A DNA stretch of 64,000 nt, taken from the NCBI RefSeq assembly GCF_014698015.1, contig NZ_JACXBS010000004.1:1-64000 (forward strand), given 5' to 3'. Source of the DNA: Kocuria sp. cx-455 (GTDB taxonomy: Bacteria > Actinomycetota > Actinomycetes > Actinomycetales > Micrococcaceae). This document shows positions 28,465-36,317 of this stretch, piece by piece (the first letter of the stretch is position 1; every line of letters starts with the position of its first letter). A program made the position numbers and the translations under genes. Under the pieces are notes generated by a model, which had not been told where the DNA came from, made no database searches, and saw only the letters and a program-made list of their open reading frames with translations.

Positions 28465-30732
28465 TTGGAGGGTCCCGAAATTCAAAGTGCAGAAGCAATC
28501 ATCGACAACGGTTCGTACGGCAAGCGCGTCGTGCGTTTCGAAACCGGCCGGTTGGCGAAACAGGCCGCCGGGTCCGCCATGGTCTACATCGACGAGGAAA
28601 CCTCGATGCTGTCGGCCACCGCGGTGGGTAAGAACCCGCGCGAGGGCTTCGACTTCTTCCCGCTCACCGTTGACGTGGAAGAGCGCATGTACGCAGCCGG
28701 TCGCATCCCGGGCTCGTTCTTCCGCCGTGAAGGCCGCCCGTCCACGGATGCGATCCTGACCTGCCGCCTGATCGACCGCCCGTTGCGCCCCGCCTTCGGC
28801 AAGGGCATCCGCAACGAGGTCCAGGTTGTCGTGACCGTGCTGTCCATTGCACCGGACGAGATCTACAACACCGTGGCCATCAACGCCGCGTCCATGTCCA
28901 CCTCCCTGTCCGGGATGCCCTTCCAGGGCCCGGTGGGCGGCGTGCGCATGGCGCTCATGGCTGAGGAGAACGGCAAGCACCAGTGGATTGCCTTCCCCAA
29001 GCATTCCCAGCTCGAGAACGCCGTGTTCGACATGGCCGTGGCGGGGCGTGTGGTCACCGCCGCTGACGGTTCCGAGGACGTCGCGATCATGATGGTCGAG
29101 GCCGAGGCCACGGACAACTCGTGGGAGCTCGTCAAGGGCCAGGGCGCCGTCGCACCGACCGAAGAACTTGTCTCGGAGGGCATCGAGGCGTCCAAGGCCT
29201 ACATCAAGGCCCTGTGCGAGGCTCAGGCAGACCTGGTCGCCCGCGCGGGCAAGCCAGCCCTGGAACTGCCCCGCTTCGGCGGCTTCGAGGAGGACGCCAC
29301 CCAGGCCGTCCGGGACTTCGTGGGTAACCGTCTCGCCGAGGTGTACTCGATTGCCGGTAAGCAGGAGCGCGAAGTCGCCACTGACGAGCTGCACCAAAGT
29401 GTTCTGGCCGAGCTCACCGGTGAGGGCAAGCCCTTCGCAGACCGCAAGGATGAGATCAACGGCGCGTACCAGGCGCTCACCAAGCAGACCGTGCGCCAGC
29501 GCGTCCTCAAGGATCAGGTGCGCATCGACGGACGTGGCCTGACGGATATCCGCGAGCTGACCGCCGAGGTGGAGGTCCTGCCCCGCGTGCATGGTTCGGC
29601 GATCTTCGAGCGCGGCGAAACCCAGATCATGGGTGTCACCACGTTGAACATGCTCAAGCTGGAACAGCAGATCGACTCGCTGTCCCCGGTCAAGCACAAG
29701 CGCTACATCCACCACTACAACTTCCCGCCGTACTCCACCGGTGAAACCGGCCGCGTGGGCTCGCCCAAGCGCCGCGAAATCGGTCACGGCGCGTTGGCGG
29801 AGCGCGCCATCACGCCCGTGCTGCCCTCGCGCGAGGAATTCCCCTACGCGATCCGTCAGGTCTCCGAGGCGCTGGGCTCCAACGGCTCGACCTCGATGGG
29901 TTCGGTGTGTGCCGCAACCCTGTCGCTGCTCAATGCCGGTGTGCCCCTGCGCGCCCCCGTGGCCGGTATCGCCATGGGCCTGGTCTCCGACACCGTGGAC
30001 GGCGAGACCCGTTACGCGGCCCTGACCGACATCCTCGGTGCCGAGGACGCACTGGGTGACATGGACTTCAAGGTTGCCGGTACGTCGGAGTTCGTGACGG
30101 CGATCCAGCTGGACACCAAGCTCGACGGGATCCCCGCGTCCGTGTTGACGGCGGCCCTGAGCCAGGCCCGGGAGGCACGCCTGTACATTCTCAATGTGCT
30201 GACCTCGGCGATCGACGCCCCGGACGAGATGAGCGCATTCGCTCCGCGCGTGATCAGCGTGAACGTTCCCGTCGCCAAGATCGGTGAGGTCATCGGCCCC
30301 AAGGGCAAGATGATCAACCAGATCCAGGAAGACACCGGAACCGACATCTCCATCGAGGACGACGGCACCGTGTACATCGGCGCGACCGATGGTCCCTCCG
30401 CAGAGGCTGCGCGTTCGGCGATCAACGCGATCGCCAACCCGCAGGTTCCCGAGGTGGGCGAGCGTTACCTGGGCACCGTGGTCAAGACCACCACCTTCGG
30501 TGCGTTCGTTTCCCTCACCCCGGGCAAGGACGGCCTGCTGCACATTTCCGAGATGCGCAAGCTCAACGACAACAAGCGCGTCAACGAAGTGGACGACGTC
30601 GTGGGCGTGGGCCAGAAGATCCAGGTCGAGATCACCAAGGTCGACGACCGCGGAAAGCTCTCGCTCGCCCCGGTCGTGGCCGATGAGGACAAGGCCCAAG
30701 AGCTCGAGTCCGAACCCATCAGCGAGAGCTGA
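28465..30732 (+). CDS. pnp: Polyribonucleotide nucleotidyltransferase (PNPase)
   Basis: 3'-to-5' phosphorolytic exoribonuclease and, in actinobacteria, a candidate for (p)ppGpp synthesis (gpsI). The 755-residue protein has two RNase PH domains, a KH domain ([20 protein letters not shown], about 600) and a C-terminal S1 domain ([20 protein letters not shown], about 665). The start is TTG with GGAGGTG just upstream, an uncommon codon that suggests tuned expression. It follows the rpsO hairpin. Confidence 0.97.
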   Translation: MEGPEIQSAEAIIDNGSYGKRVVRFETGRLAKQAAGSAMVYIDEETSMLSATAVGKNPREGFDFFPLTVDVEERMYAAGRIPGSFFRREGRPSTDAILTCRLIDRPLRPAFGKGIRNEVQVVVTVLSIAPDEIYNTVAINAASMSTSLSGMPFQGPVGGVRMALMAEENGKHQWIAFPKHSQLENAVFDMAVAGRVVTAADGSEDVAIMMVEAEATDNSWELVKGQGAVAPTEELVSEGIEASKAYIKALCEAQADLVARAGKPALELPRFGGFEEDATQAVRDFVGNRLAEVYSIAGKQEREVATDELHQSVLAELTGEGKPFADRKDEINGAYQALTKQTVRQRVLKDQVRIDGRGLTDIRELTAEVEVLPRVHGSAIFERGETQIMGVTTLNMLKLEQQIDSLSPVKHKRYIHHYNFPPYSTGETGRVGSPKRREIGHGALAERAITPVLPSREEFPYAIRQVSEALGSNGSTSMGSVCAATLSLLNAGVPLRAPVAGIAMGLVSDTVDGETRYAALTDILGAEDALGDMDFKVAGTSEFVTAIQLDTKLDGIPASVLTAALSQAREARLYILNVLTSAIDAPDEMSAFAPRVISVNVPVAKIGEVIGPKGKMINQIQEDTGTDISIEDDGTVYIGATDGPSAEAARSAINAIANPQVPEVGERYLGTVVKTTTFGAFVSLTPGKDGLLHISEMRKLNDNKRVNEVDDVVGVGQKIQVEITKVDDRGKLSLAPVVADEDKAQELESEPISES

Positions 30733-30753
30733 TCGAGGGGTAACACGACATTC

Positions 30754-32172
30754 ATGACGGTAGTTCACCTTCCGCTGGAGGCGGGCGGTCCCGGGGAGAG
30801 CATCTCCACCGCGGACGCCCGCCTTCGGGCGTCCTCACCTTCTGCGCCGGTCAGCACCGGCTTCACCCACGTGCTCCACGACGACGCCGACGGCGCCGTG
30901 ATCACCCGCAGCGTGCTGCCGTGCGGGGCGCGTGTCCTCACCGAGAAAATGCCCGGGCAGCGCTCGGCATCCGTGGGTTTCTGGGTCAGCCTGGGTTCCC
31001 GTGATGAGGCCCCGGGGATGCTCGGTTCCACGCACTTCCTGGAACATTTGTTGTTCAAGGGCACGGCGCGGCGCACCTCGCTGGACATCGCCGAGGCCTT
31101 CGACGCCGTGGGTGGGGAATCCAACGCCTTCACGGCCAAGGAGAACACGTGCTATCACGCGCGGGTGCTCTCCGAGGACCTACCCATGGCCATTGACGTG
31201 TTGGCCGACATGTTCTCCAGTGCGGTCCTGGATCCGGACGAGTTCGACCGCGAGCGCGGTGTGATCCTGGAAGAAATCGCCATGGACCGTGACGACCCCA
31301 CGGACTTCGCGTTCGAGCAGTTCACCGCCGCTGTTCTGGAGGGGTCGCCCCTGGCCCGTCCGATTGCGGGCACACCGGAGGAGATTCGTTCCGTGTCCCG
31401 GGACGCCGTGTGGGAGCATTACCGCGCGGTCTACCGCCCCGAGAATCTGGTGGTCACCGCCGCCGGCGGGCTGGAACATGAGCGAGTCGTGGACATGGTC
31501 CGCGAGTCATTGACCCGGGCTGGGTGGGACCCCGACGCTCTCGGAACCGTGGGGGCACGGCGGGCCAACGAATCGGCCCTGTTGACCCCGCTCACCGGGA
31601 CCCGTGTGTTCCACCGGCCCGTCGAGCAGGCCCACGTGGTGCTGGGCGGTCCCGCCCTGCGCGTTGGGGATGACCGGCGCTTCACCATGACCGTGCTCAA
31701 TGCGGCACTGGGCGGGGGCATGTCCTCCCGGTTGTTCCACACCATCAGGGAGCAAAAGGGGTTGGCTTATTCCACCTTCTCCTTCTCCGGTGCGTATTCG
31801 GATGCCGGTTACTTCGGCATGTACGCGGGCTGCGCCATGGAGCGGGTGGACCAGGTGGCCCAGCTGATGCGCGACGAGTTGGATCGACTGGCTCAGGACG
31901 GCATGGTGGTCAAGGAGTTGTCCAAGATCGAGGGACAACTCAGCGGCGCCACCGTGCTGGCCCTGGAAGACACGGGTTCCCGCATGTCCCGCCTGGGATC
32001 CGCGGAACTGAAAACCGGTGTGTACATGGACGTCGACGAGGCCCTGGACCGCATCCGGGCCGTGACGTCGCGGGACGTGCAGACGCTGGCGGCGGAGCTT
32101 TCGGCCGCTTCGGCCGTGCAAACGGTGGTGGGCCCGCAGACAGTGTCCGAGGCCCTGCCGATCCAGAACTAA
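30754..32172 (+). CDS. M16-family zinc metalloprotease
   Basis: A 472-residue pitrilysin-type protease. The inverted zinc motif HFLEH is at about residues 93-97, and the downstream Glu ligand is in the FDRERGVILEEIAMD segment near 170. A second, inactive-type domain fills the C-terminal half. Family members often process peptides or signal peptides; PqqL/YmxG-like proteins next to pnp and dapB are conserved in Gram-positives. The first 45 residues are Ser/Pro/Ala-rich and may be a linker. Confidence 0.93.
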   Translation: MTVVHLPLEAGGPGESISTADARLRASSPSAPVSTGFTHVLHDDADGAVITRSVLPCGARVLTEKMPGQRSASVGFWVSLGSRDEAPGMLGSTHFLEHLLFKGTARRTSLDIAEAFDAVGGESNAFTAKENTCYHARVLSEDLPMAIDVLADMFSSAVLDPDEFDRERGVILEEIAMDRDDPTDFAFEQFTAAVLEGSPLARPIAGTPEEIRSVSRDAVWEHYRAVYRPENLVVTAAGGLEHERVVDMVRESLTRAGWDPDALGTVGARRANESALLTPLTGTRVFHRPVEQAHVVLGGPALRVGDDRRFTMTVLNAALGGGMSSRLFHTIREQKGLAYSTFSFSGAYSDAGYFGMYAGCAMERVDQVAQLMRDELDRLAQDGMVVKELSKIEGQLSGATVLALEDTGSRMSRLGSAELKTGVYMDVDEALDRIRAVTSRDVQTLAAELSAASAVQTVVGPQTVSEALPIQN

Positions 32173-32184
32173 GGAGTGGTTGAG

Positions 32185-32952
32185 ATGACTGATTCGAACA
32201 ACGTCACCACAGTGGCCGTATTGGGCCACCGCGGGCGCATGGGCTCCGAGGCCGTAGCGGCCGTGGAGCGCGCCCCGGGGTTGGAGCTGGTTGCTGCTCT
32301 GGGTCGTGAGGACGACCTGCAGAACATCGTCGATGCGGGGGCGCAGGTCATGATCGACCTGACCGTTCCCGAGTCCACCCGCGAGAACGTCCGTTTCGCG
32401 GTCGACCACGGGATCCACTCGGTCGTGGGTACCACCGGTTGGGATGATCAGGCGCTGGCGGAGCTGGAGTCCCAGCTGGCCCAGCACCCTGACGTGGGAG
32501 TGTTGATCGCCCCCAATTTCGCCGTGGGTGCGGTGCTGGCCATGAAGTTCTCGGAGGCCGCCGCCGCATTCTTCGAATCCGTGGAGGTCGTGGAACTGCA
32601 CCACCCGGACAAGTTGGACGCCCCCTCGGGAACCGCCGCCCGCACGGCGTCGTTGATCGGCAAGGCCCGCCACGAGGCCGGCGTCGCGGACTCACCGGAC
32701 GCGACCCGGACCGACCCCGACGGCGCTCGTGGTGCCGTGGTGGACGGCGTGCACGTGCACTCCGTACGGCTGCGCGGGCTGGTGGCCCACCAGGAAACGC
32801 TGCTGGGTAACACGGGGGAGCAATTGACCATCCGCCACGATTCCTTCGACCGGATTTCGTTCATGACGGGCGTGGTGCTGGGCGTGCGAGAGGTCCACCG
32901 GCACCCCGGTCTGACCCACGGTTTGGACGGTTACATGGATTTGCGCCTGTGA
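32185..32952 (+). CDS. dapB: 4-hydroxy-tetrahydrodipicolinate reductase
   Basis: Second dedicated step of lysine/diaminopimelate synthesis, giving tetrahydrodipicolinate with NAD(P)H. The 255-residue product has the Rossmann loop GHRGRMGSEA (about 14-23) and the ELHHPDKLDAPSGTA active-site segment (about 140-154) with the conserved His and Lys. ATG at 32185 is placed 8 bases after AAGGAG; an in-frame GTG at 32176 lies on top of that site. Its stop overlaps the next gene as GTGA. Confidence 0.96.
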   Translation: MTDSNNVTTVAVLGHRGRMGSEAVAAVERAPGLELVAALGREDDLQNIVDAGAQVMIDLTVPESTRENVRFAVDHGIHSVVGTTGWDDQALAELESQLAQHPDVGVLIAPNFAVGAVLAMKFSEAAAAFFESVEVVELHHPDKLDAPSGTAARTASLIGKARHEAGVADSPDATRTDPDGARGAVVDGVHVHSVRLRGLVAHQETLLGNTGEQLTIRHDSFDRISFMTGVVLGVREVHRHPGLTHGLDGYMDLRL

Positions 32953-33572
32953 GCGACCAGAAATCCAGTTCACTGCGTTGGTTGGTGGCGGCGGTCATCG
33001 TTCTGGCGCTGCTCACCGTGGTGATTTTGCCCATTTCCGTGGGTTCCAAGGTGTGGATCGTTGCCATGTTGGCCTTCGCCGCGGTCTTCACCGTGCTGGA
33101 GATCGGCTCCAAGGGACGGATCCTGGCCGCTCTCATGGTTGCTCTGCTCGCCCTGTACCTGGGGCTGTCGTTCCAGCGCGCGGTACTGCTACTCAGCTCC
33201 CAGGGGTGGATCGTGAAGGGCTTCGGGATCGCCATGCTGATCATCCCGGCGGTGGGCACCTGGGCCATGGTCCGGGAGATCATCTTCGGTGCCCGCACCG
33301 AAAAACTCGGACGAACCCTCGCCGCGGAAGGCGGGCTGTTCGAGGATGAGCTGCCCAAGACACCGTCGGGGCGGTTCGTCCGCGAAGCCGCCGACCAACA
33401 TTTCCACACGGTGCGCGCAGAGGTCGAAGCGGATCCCGCCGAATGGCGAGGGTGGTATCGGCTGAGTCTTGCGTATTCGGCGAGTTCTGACGGTCGCCGC
33501 GCCCGCGCTGCCATGCGTACCGCCATCAAATTGCACCGCGGTGCCGATCCGGGGACAGCATTGGCCCGGTGA
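32949..33572 (+). CDS. Membrane protein with TPR-like C-terminus
   Basis: A 207-residue protein: three or four N-terminal membrane helices in the first 110 residues, then a soluble tail with WRGWYRLSLAYSASSDGRRARAAMRTAI, which looks like a single tetratricopeptide-type helical hairpin. No characterised family recognised. It overlaps dapB by 4 bases and is followed by dapA after 19 bases, so it belongs to this dap gene cluster. Confidence 0.82.
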   Translation: MSDQKSSSLRWLVAAVIVLALLTVVILPISVGSKVWIVAMLAFAAVFTVLEIGSKGRILAALMVALLALYLGLSFQRAVLLLSSQGWIVKGFGIAMLIIPAVGTWAMVREIIFGARTEKLGRTLAAEGGLFEDELPKTPSGRFVREAADQHFHTVRAEVEADPAEWRGWYRLSLAYSASSDGRRARAAMRTAIKLHRGADPGTALAR

Positions 33573-33578
33573 TCACGG

Positions 33579-33584
33579 TAACCT
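33579..33584 (+). promoter_or_regulatory. -10 box giving a likely leaderless dapA
   Basis: TAACCT ends 7 bases before the dapA ATG, so transcription would begin at or next to the start codon. There is no ribosome site. Confidence 0.45.
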
Positions 33585-33591
33585 TGGGCTT

Positions 33592-34527
33592 ATGACCGAT
33601 CGCAGCGTAGCCACCCAGCCCGACCGACCCGCTCCCATGTTCGGAACTCTGCTCACCGCCATGGTGACCGCGTTCAAGGACGATGGCTCCGTGGACCTAG
33701 AGACCACGGGACACCTCGCCGAGGAATTGGTCAATGACGGTTGTGACGGGCTGGTGGTGTGTGGCACCACCGGCGAGTACTCAACCATGACCGACCAGGA
33801 GAACCTCGCGGTGTTCCGAGCCGTGAAGGACGCCGTGGGCGGGCGTGTGCCGTTGCTGGCCGGTACCGGTTCCAACGACACCGAGCATTCTCGGTACCTG
33901 TCCCTCGAGGCGCAGAAAATCGGCATGGACGGGCTGCTGATCGTTACACCCTATTACAGCAAGCCCACCCAGGCCGGTGTGGAGGCGCACTTCCGCTCGC
34001 TGGCTGACTCGGTGGACACGCCCATCATGATGTATGACATTCCGGGCCGCTCCGGCATTCCCCTGGCCCCGGAGACCCTGATTTCGTTGGCCTCACACGA
34101 GAACCTCGTGGCCGTCAAGGACGCCAAGGCGGACCTCACTGCGGCCGCCCACGTCATGGCCGAAACCGATCTCCAGTACTACTCCGGTGACGACGGCTTG
34201 ACCTTGCCCTGGATCGCGCTGGGCGCGGCCGGTCTCGTGGGTGTCACCACCCACGTGGACACCCACCGGTTCCGCAAGCTCATCGACGCCGCACTGGCCG
34301 GTGACTACGCCACCGCGCGTCAGATCAACAACGAGCTGATCCCTGTGGTCCGCGCCACCATGACCCGCGTACCCGGTGCCGTGGCTGCCAAGACCATTTT
34401 GAATTGGCAGGGGCGCCTGCCGAACAACACCGTGCGTTTGCCGCACGTTGCGCCCACCCAGGCCGAAATCGAACAGATCCGTGGGGATCTGAGTTCGTCG
34501 GTCCTGGCGGATACTTTGAACTCATAA
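33592..34527 (+). CDS. dapA: 4-hydroxy-tetrahydrodipicolinate synthase
   Basis: Condenses pyruvate with aspartate semialdehyde, the first committed step to lysine and diaminopimelate. The 311-residue TIM-barrel protein has GTLLTAMVTAF, the VCGTTGEYSTM motif (about 59), YDIPGRSGIPL with the active-site Tyr (about 148), and the Schiff-base Lys in LVAVKDAKADL (about 176). ATG at 33592 has no ribosome site and sits close to a -10, so it may be leaderless. Confidence 0.97.
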   Translation: MTDRSVATQPDRPAPMFGTLLTAMVTAFKDDGSVDLETTGHLAEELVNDGCDGLVVCGTTGEYSTMTDQENLAVFRAVKDAVGGRVPLLAGTGSNDTEHSRYLSLEAQKIGMDGLLIVTPYYSKPTQAGVEAHFRSLADSVDTPIMMYDIPGRSGIPLAPETLISLASHENLVAVKDAKADLTAAAHVMAETDLQYYSGDDGLTLPWIALGAAGLVGVTTHVDTHRFRKLIDAALAGDYATARQINNELIPVVRATMTRVPGAVAAKTILNWQGRLPNNTVRLPHVAPTQAEIEQIRGDLSSSVLADTLNS

Positions 34528-34542
34528 GACGAAAGGGGTCTC

Positions 34543-36237
34543 ATGACCCGTTGGACCACCACAGATCTCTCCGAGCCCCCCGCGTTGAGCGCAGACACCA
34601 TGCGTGTCGTGCCGCTGGGTGGTCTGGGTGAGGTCGGTCGGAACATGACCGTGTTCGAAATCAACGGGCAGCTGCTCGTGGTCGATTGCGGTGTGCTGTT
34701 CCCCGAAGAAACCCAACCCGGCGTGGACCTGATCCTGCCGGACATCAATTACATCAAGGACCGTCTCGACGACATCGTCGCGGTCGTGCTCACCCACGGT
34801 CACGAGGACCACATCGGTGCGGTTCCGTACCTGCTCAAGCGGCGCCCCGACATTCCCATCGTGGGATCCCAGCTGACTCTCGCGTTGATCGAGGCCAAGC
34901 TCAAAGAGCACCGGATCAAGCCCTTCACCCTGGCTGTGCGCGAGGGGCAGGTGGAGCGTCTCGGTGAGTTCGAATGCGAATTCGTGGCCGTCAACCACTC
35001 CATTCCGGACGCCCTGGCCGTGTTCTTACGCACCAAGGCCGGCACGGTGCTGCACACCGGTGACTTCAAGATGGACCAGTTGCCCATGGACGGTCGCATT
35101 ACCGATCTCCGTCACTTCGCCCGCCTGGGCGAGGAGGGCGTGGACCTGTTCTTGACCGACTCGACCAACGCTGAGGTGCCCGGCTTCGTGGCGACCGAGA
35201 AAGCCATTGGTCCCGTGCTCGCGGACGTGATCGCCAAGGCACGCCAGCGCGTGATCGTGGCGTCCTTCTCCTCTCACGTGCACCGAGTGCAGCAGGTCCT
35301 CGACGCCGCCGTGGCCAGCGGTCGCAAGGTCGCACTGATGGGGCGTTCGATGATTCGCAACATGGAGATCGCGGACAAGCTCGGTTACCTGGACGTTCCA
35401 CCCAACGTGCTGATCGACCAGAAGAAAGCCGCCGACTACCCGGACGACAAGCTCGTGATCATGTGCACCGGATCGCAGGGTGAGCCCATGGCCGCGCTGT
35501 CCCGGATGGCCAACGGCGATCACAAGGTCCAGGTGAACGCCGGTGACACCGTGATTCTGGCGTCGTCTTTGATTCCCGGTAACGAGAACTCCGTGTTCCG
35601 CGTGATCAACGGCCTGATGCGCCTGGGCGCGGACGTGGTGCACAAGGGCAACGCCAAGGTGCACGTGTCCGGTCACGCGGCAGCCGGCGAACTGCTGTAC
35701 TGCTACAACATCGTGGAGCCCGAATACGTGATGCCGGTCCACGGCGAGGTGCGCCACCTGATCGCCAACGGTGCGCTCGCCCAGGAGACCGGCGTGCCCA
35801 GTGACCACGTGATACTCGCCGAGAACGGCACCGTGGTGGACATGCACGGCGGCAAGTCCACCATCACCGGTCAGGTCGAATGCGGTTTCATTTACGTGGA
35901 CGGTTCGTCCGTGGGTGAAATCACGGACGCGGACCTCAAGGACCGAATGACACTGGGCGAAGAGGGCTTCATCTCCGTGGTCACCGTGGTCAACCGCGAC
36001 ACGGGCAAGATCGTCTCCGGCCCGGACGTTCACGCGCGCGGAGTGGCCGAAGAAGATACCGTCTTCAACGAGATCCGGCCCAAGATCATTGCCGCGCTGG
36101 AGGACGCCATGGGTGAGTCCGGTAAGAACCACACCTCGCACCAGCTGCAGCAGGTCGTACGCCGCACCATCGGCTCGTGGGTCTCGCGCAAGTTGCGCCG
36201 TAAGCCCATGATCGTGCCCGTAGTGGTCGAGGCCTAG
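34543..36237 (+). CDS. rnj: Ribonuclease J
   Basis: Endo- and 5'-to-3' exoribonuclease that matures rRNA and degrades mRNA. The 564-residue protein has the beta-lactamase motif HGHEDH (85-90), further metal ligands in HTGDFKMDQ and a beta-CASP segment with HVSGHAAAGEL (about 370). The ATG follows AAAGGGG. It is often cotranscribed with dapA, as its 16-base spacing suggests here. A terminator follows. Confidence 0.97.
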   Translation: MTRWTTTDLSEPPALSADTMRVVPLGGLGEVGRNMTVFEINGQLLVVDCGVLFPEETQPGVDLILPDINYIKDRLDDIVAVVLTHGHEDHIGAVPYLLKRRPDIPIVGSQLTLALIEAKLKEHRIKPFTLAVREGQVERLGEFECEFVAVNHSIPDALAVFLRTKAGTVLHTGDFKMDQLPMDGRITDLRHFARLGEEGVDLFLTDSTNAEVPGFVATEKAIGPVLADVIAKARQRVIVASFSSHVHRVQQVLDAAVASGRKVALMGRSMIRNMEIADKLGYLDVPPNVLIDQKKAADYPDDKLVIMCTGSQGEPMAALSRMANGDHKVQVNAGDTVILASSLIPGNENSVFRVINGLMRLGADVVHKGNAKVHVSGHAAAGELLYCYNIVEPEYVMPVHGEVRHLIANGALAQETGVPSDHVILAENGTVVDMHGGKSTITGQVECGFIYVDGSSVGEITDADLKDRMTLGEEGFISVVTVVNRDTGKIVSGPDVHARGVAEEDTVFNEIRPKIIAALEDAMGESGKNHTSHQLQQVVRRTIGSWVSRKLRRKPMIVPVVVEA

Positions 36238-36259
36238 GACACCGGTCACCGCAGCGCAC

Positions 36260-36294
36260 AGCCCGCCCCGACTCGATGTCGGGGCGGGCTTTGC
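36260..36294 (+). terminator. Intrinsic terminator after rnj
   Basis: Arms 36260-36272 and 36278-36290 form a perfect 13-pair GC-rich stem with a TCGAT loop, followed by TT. Confidence 0.85.
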
Positions 36295-36304
36295 ACTGGG
36301 CGGG

Positions 36305-36310
36305 TATTCT
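36305..36310 (+). promoter_or_regulatory. -10 box giving a likely leaderless ftsK
   Basis: TATTCT ends 7 bases before the ftsK ATG and no ribosome site is present. The rnj terminator just upstream means ftsK needs its own promoter. Confidence 0.5.
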
Positions 36311-36317
36311 GGAACAT

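Noticed and set aside
27925-30768. 947-residue open frame antisense to rpsO and pnp
   Set aside because: It runs across two conserved genes and the hairpin between them, with no start signal; a shadow of GC-rich codons.
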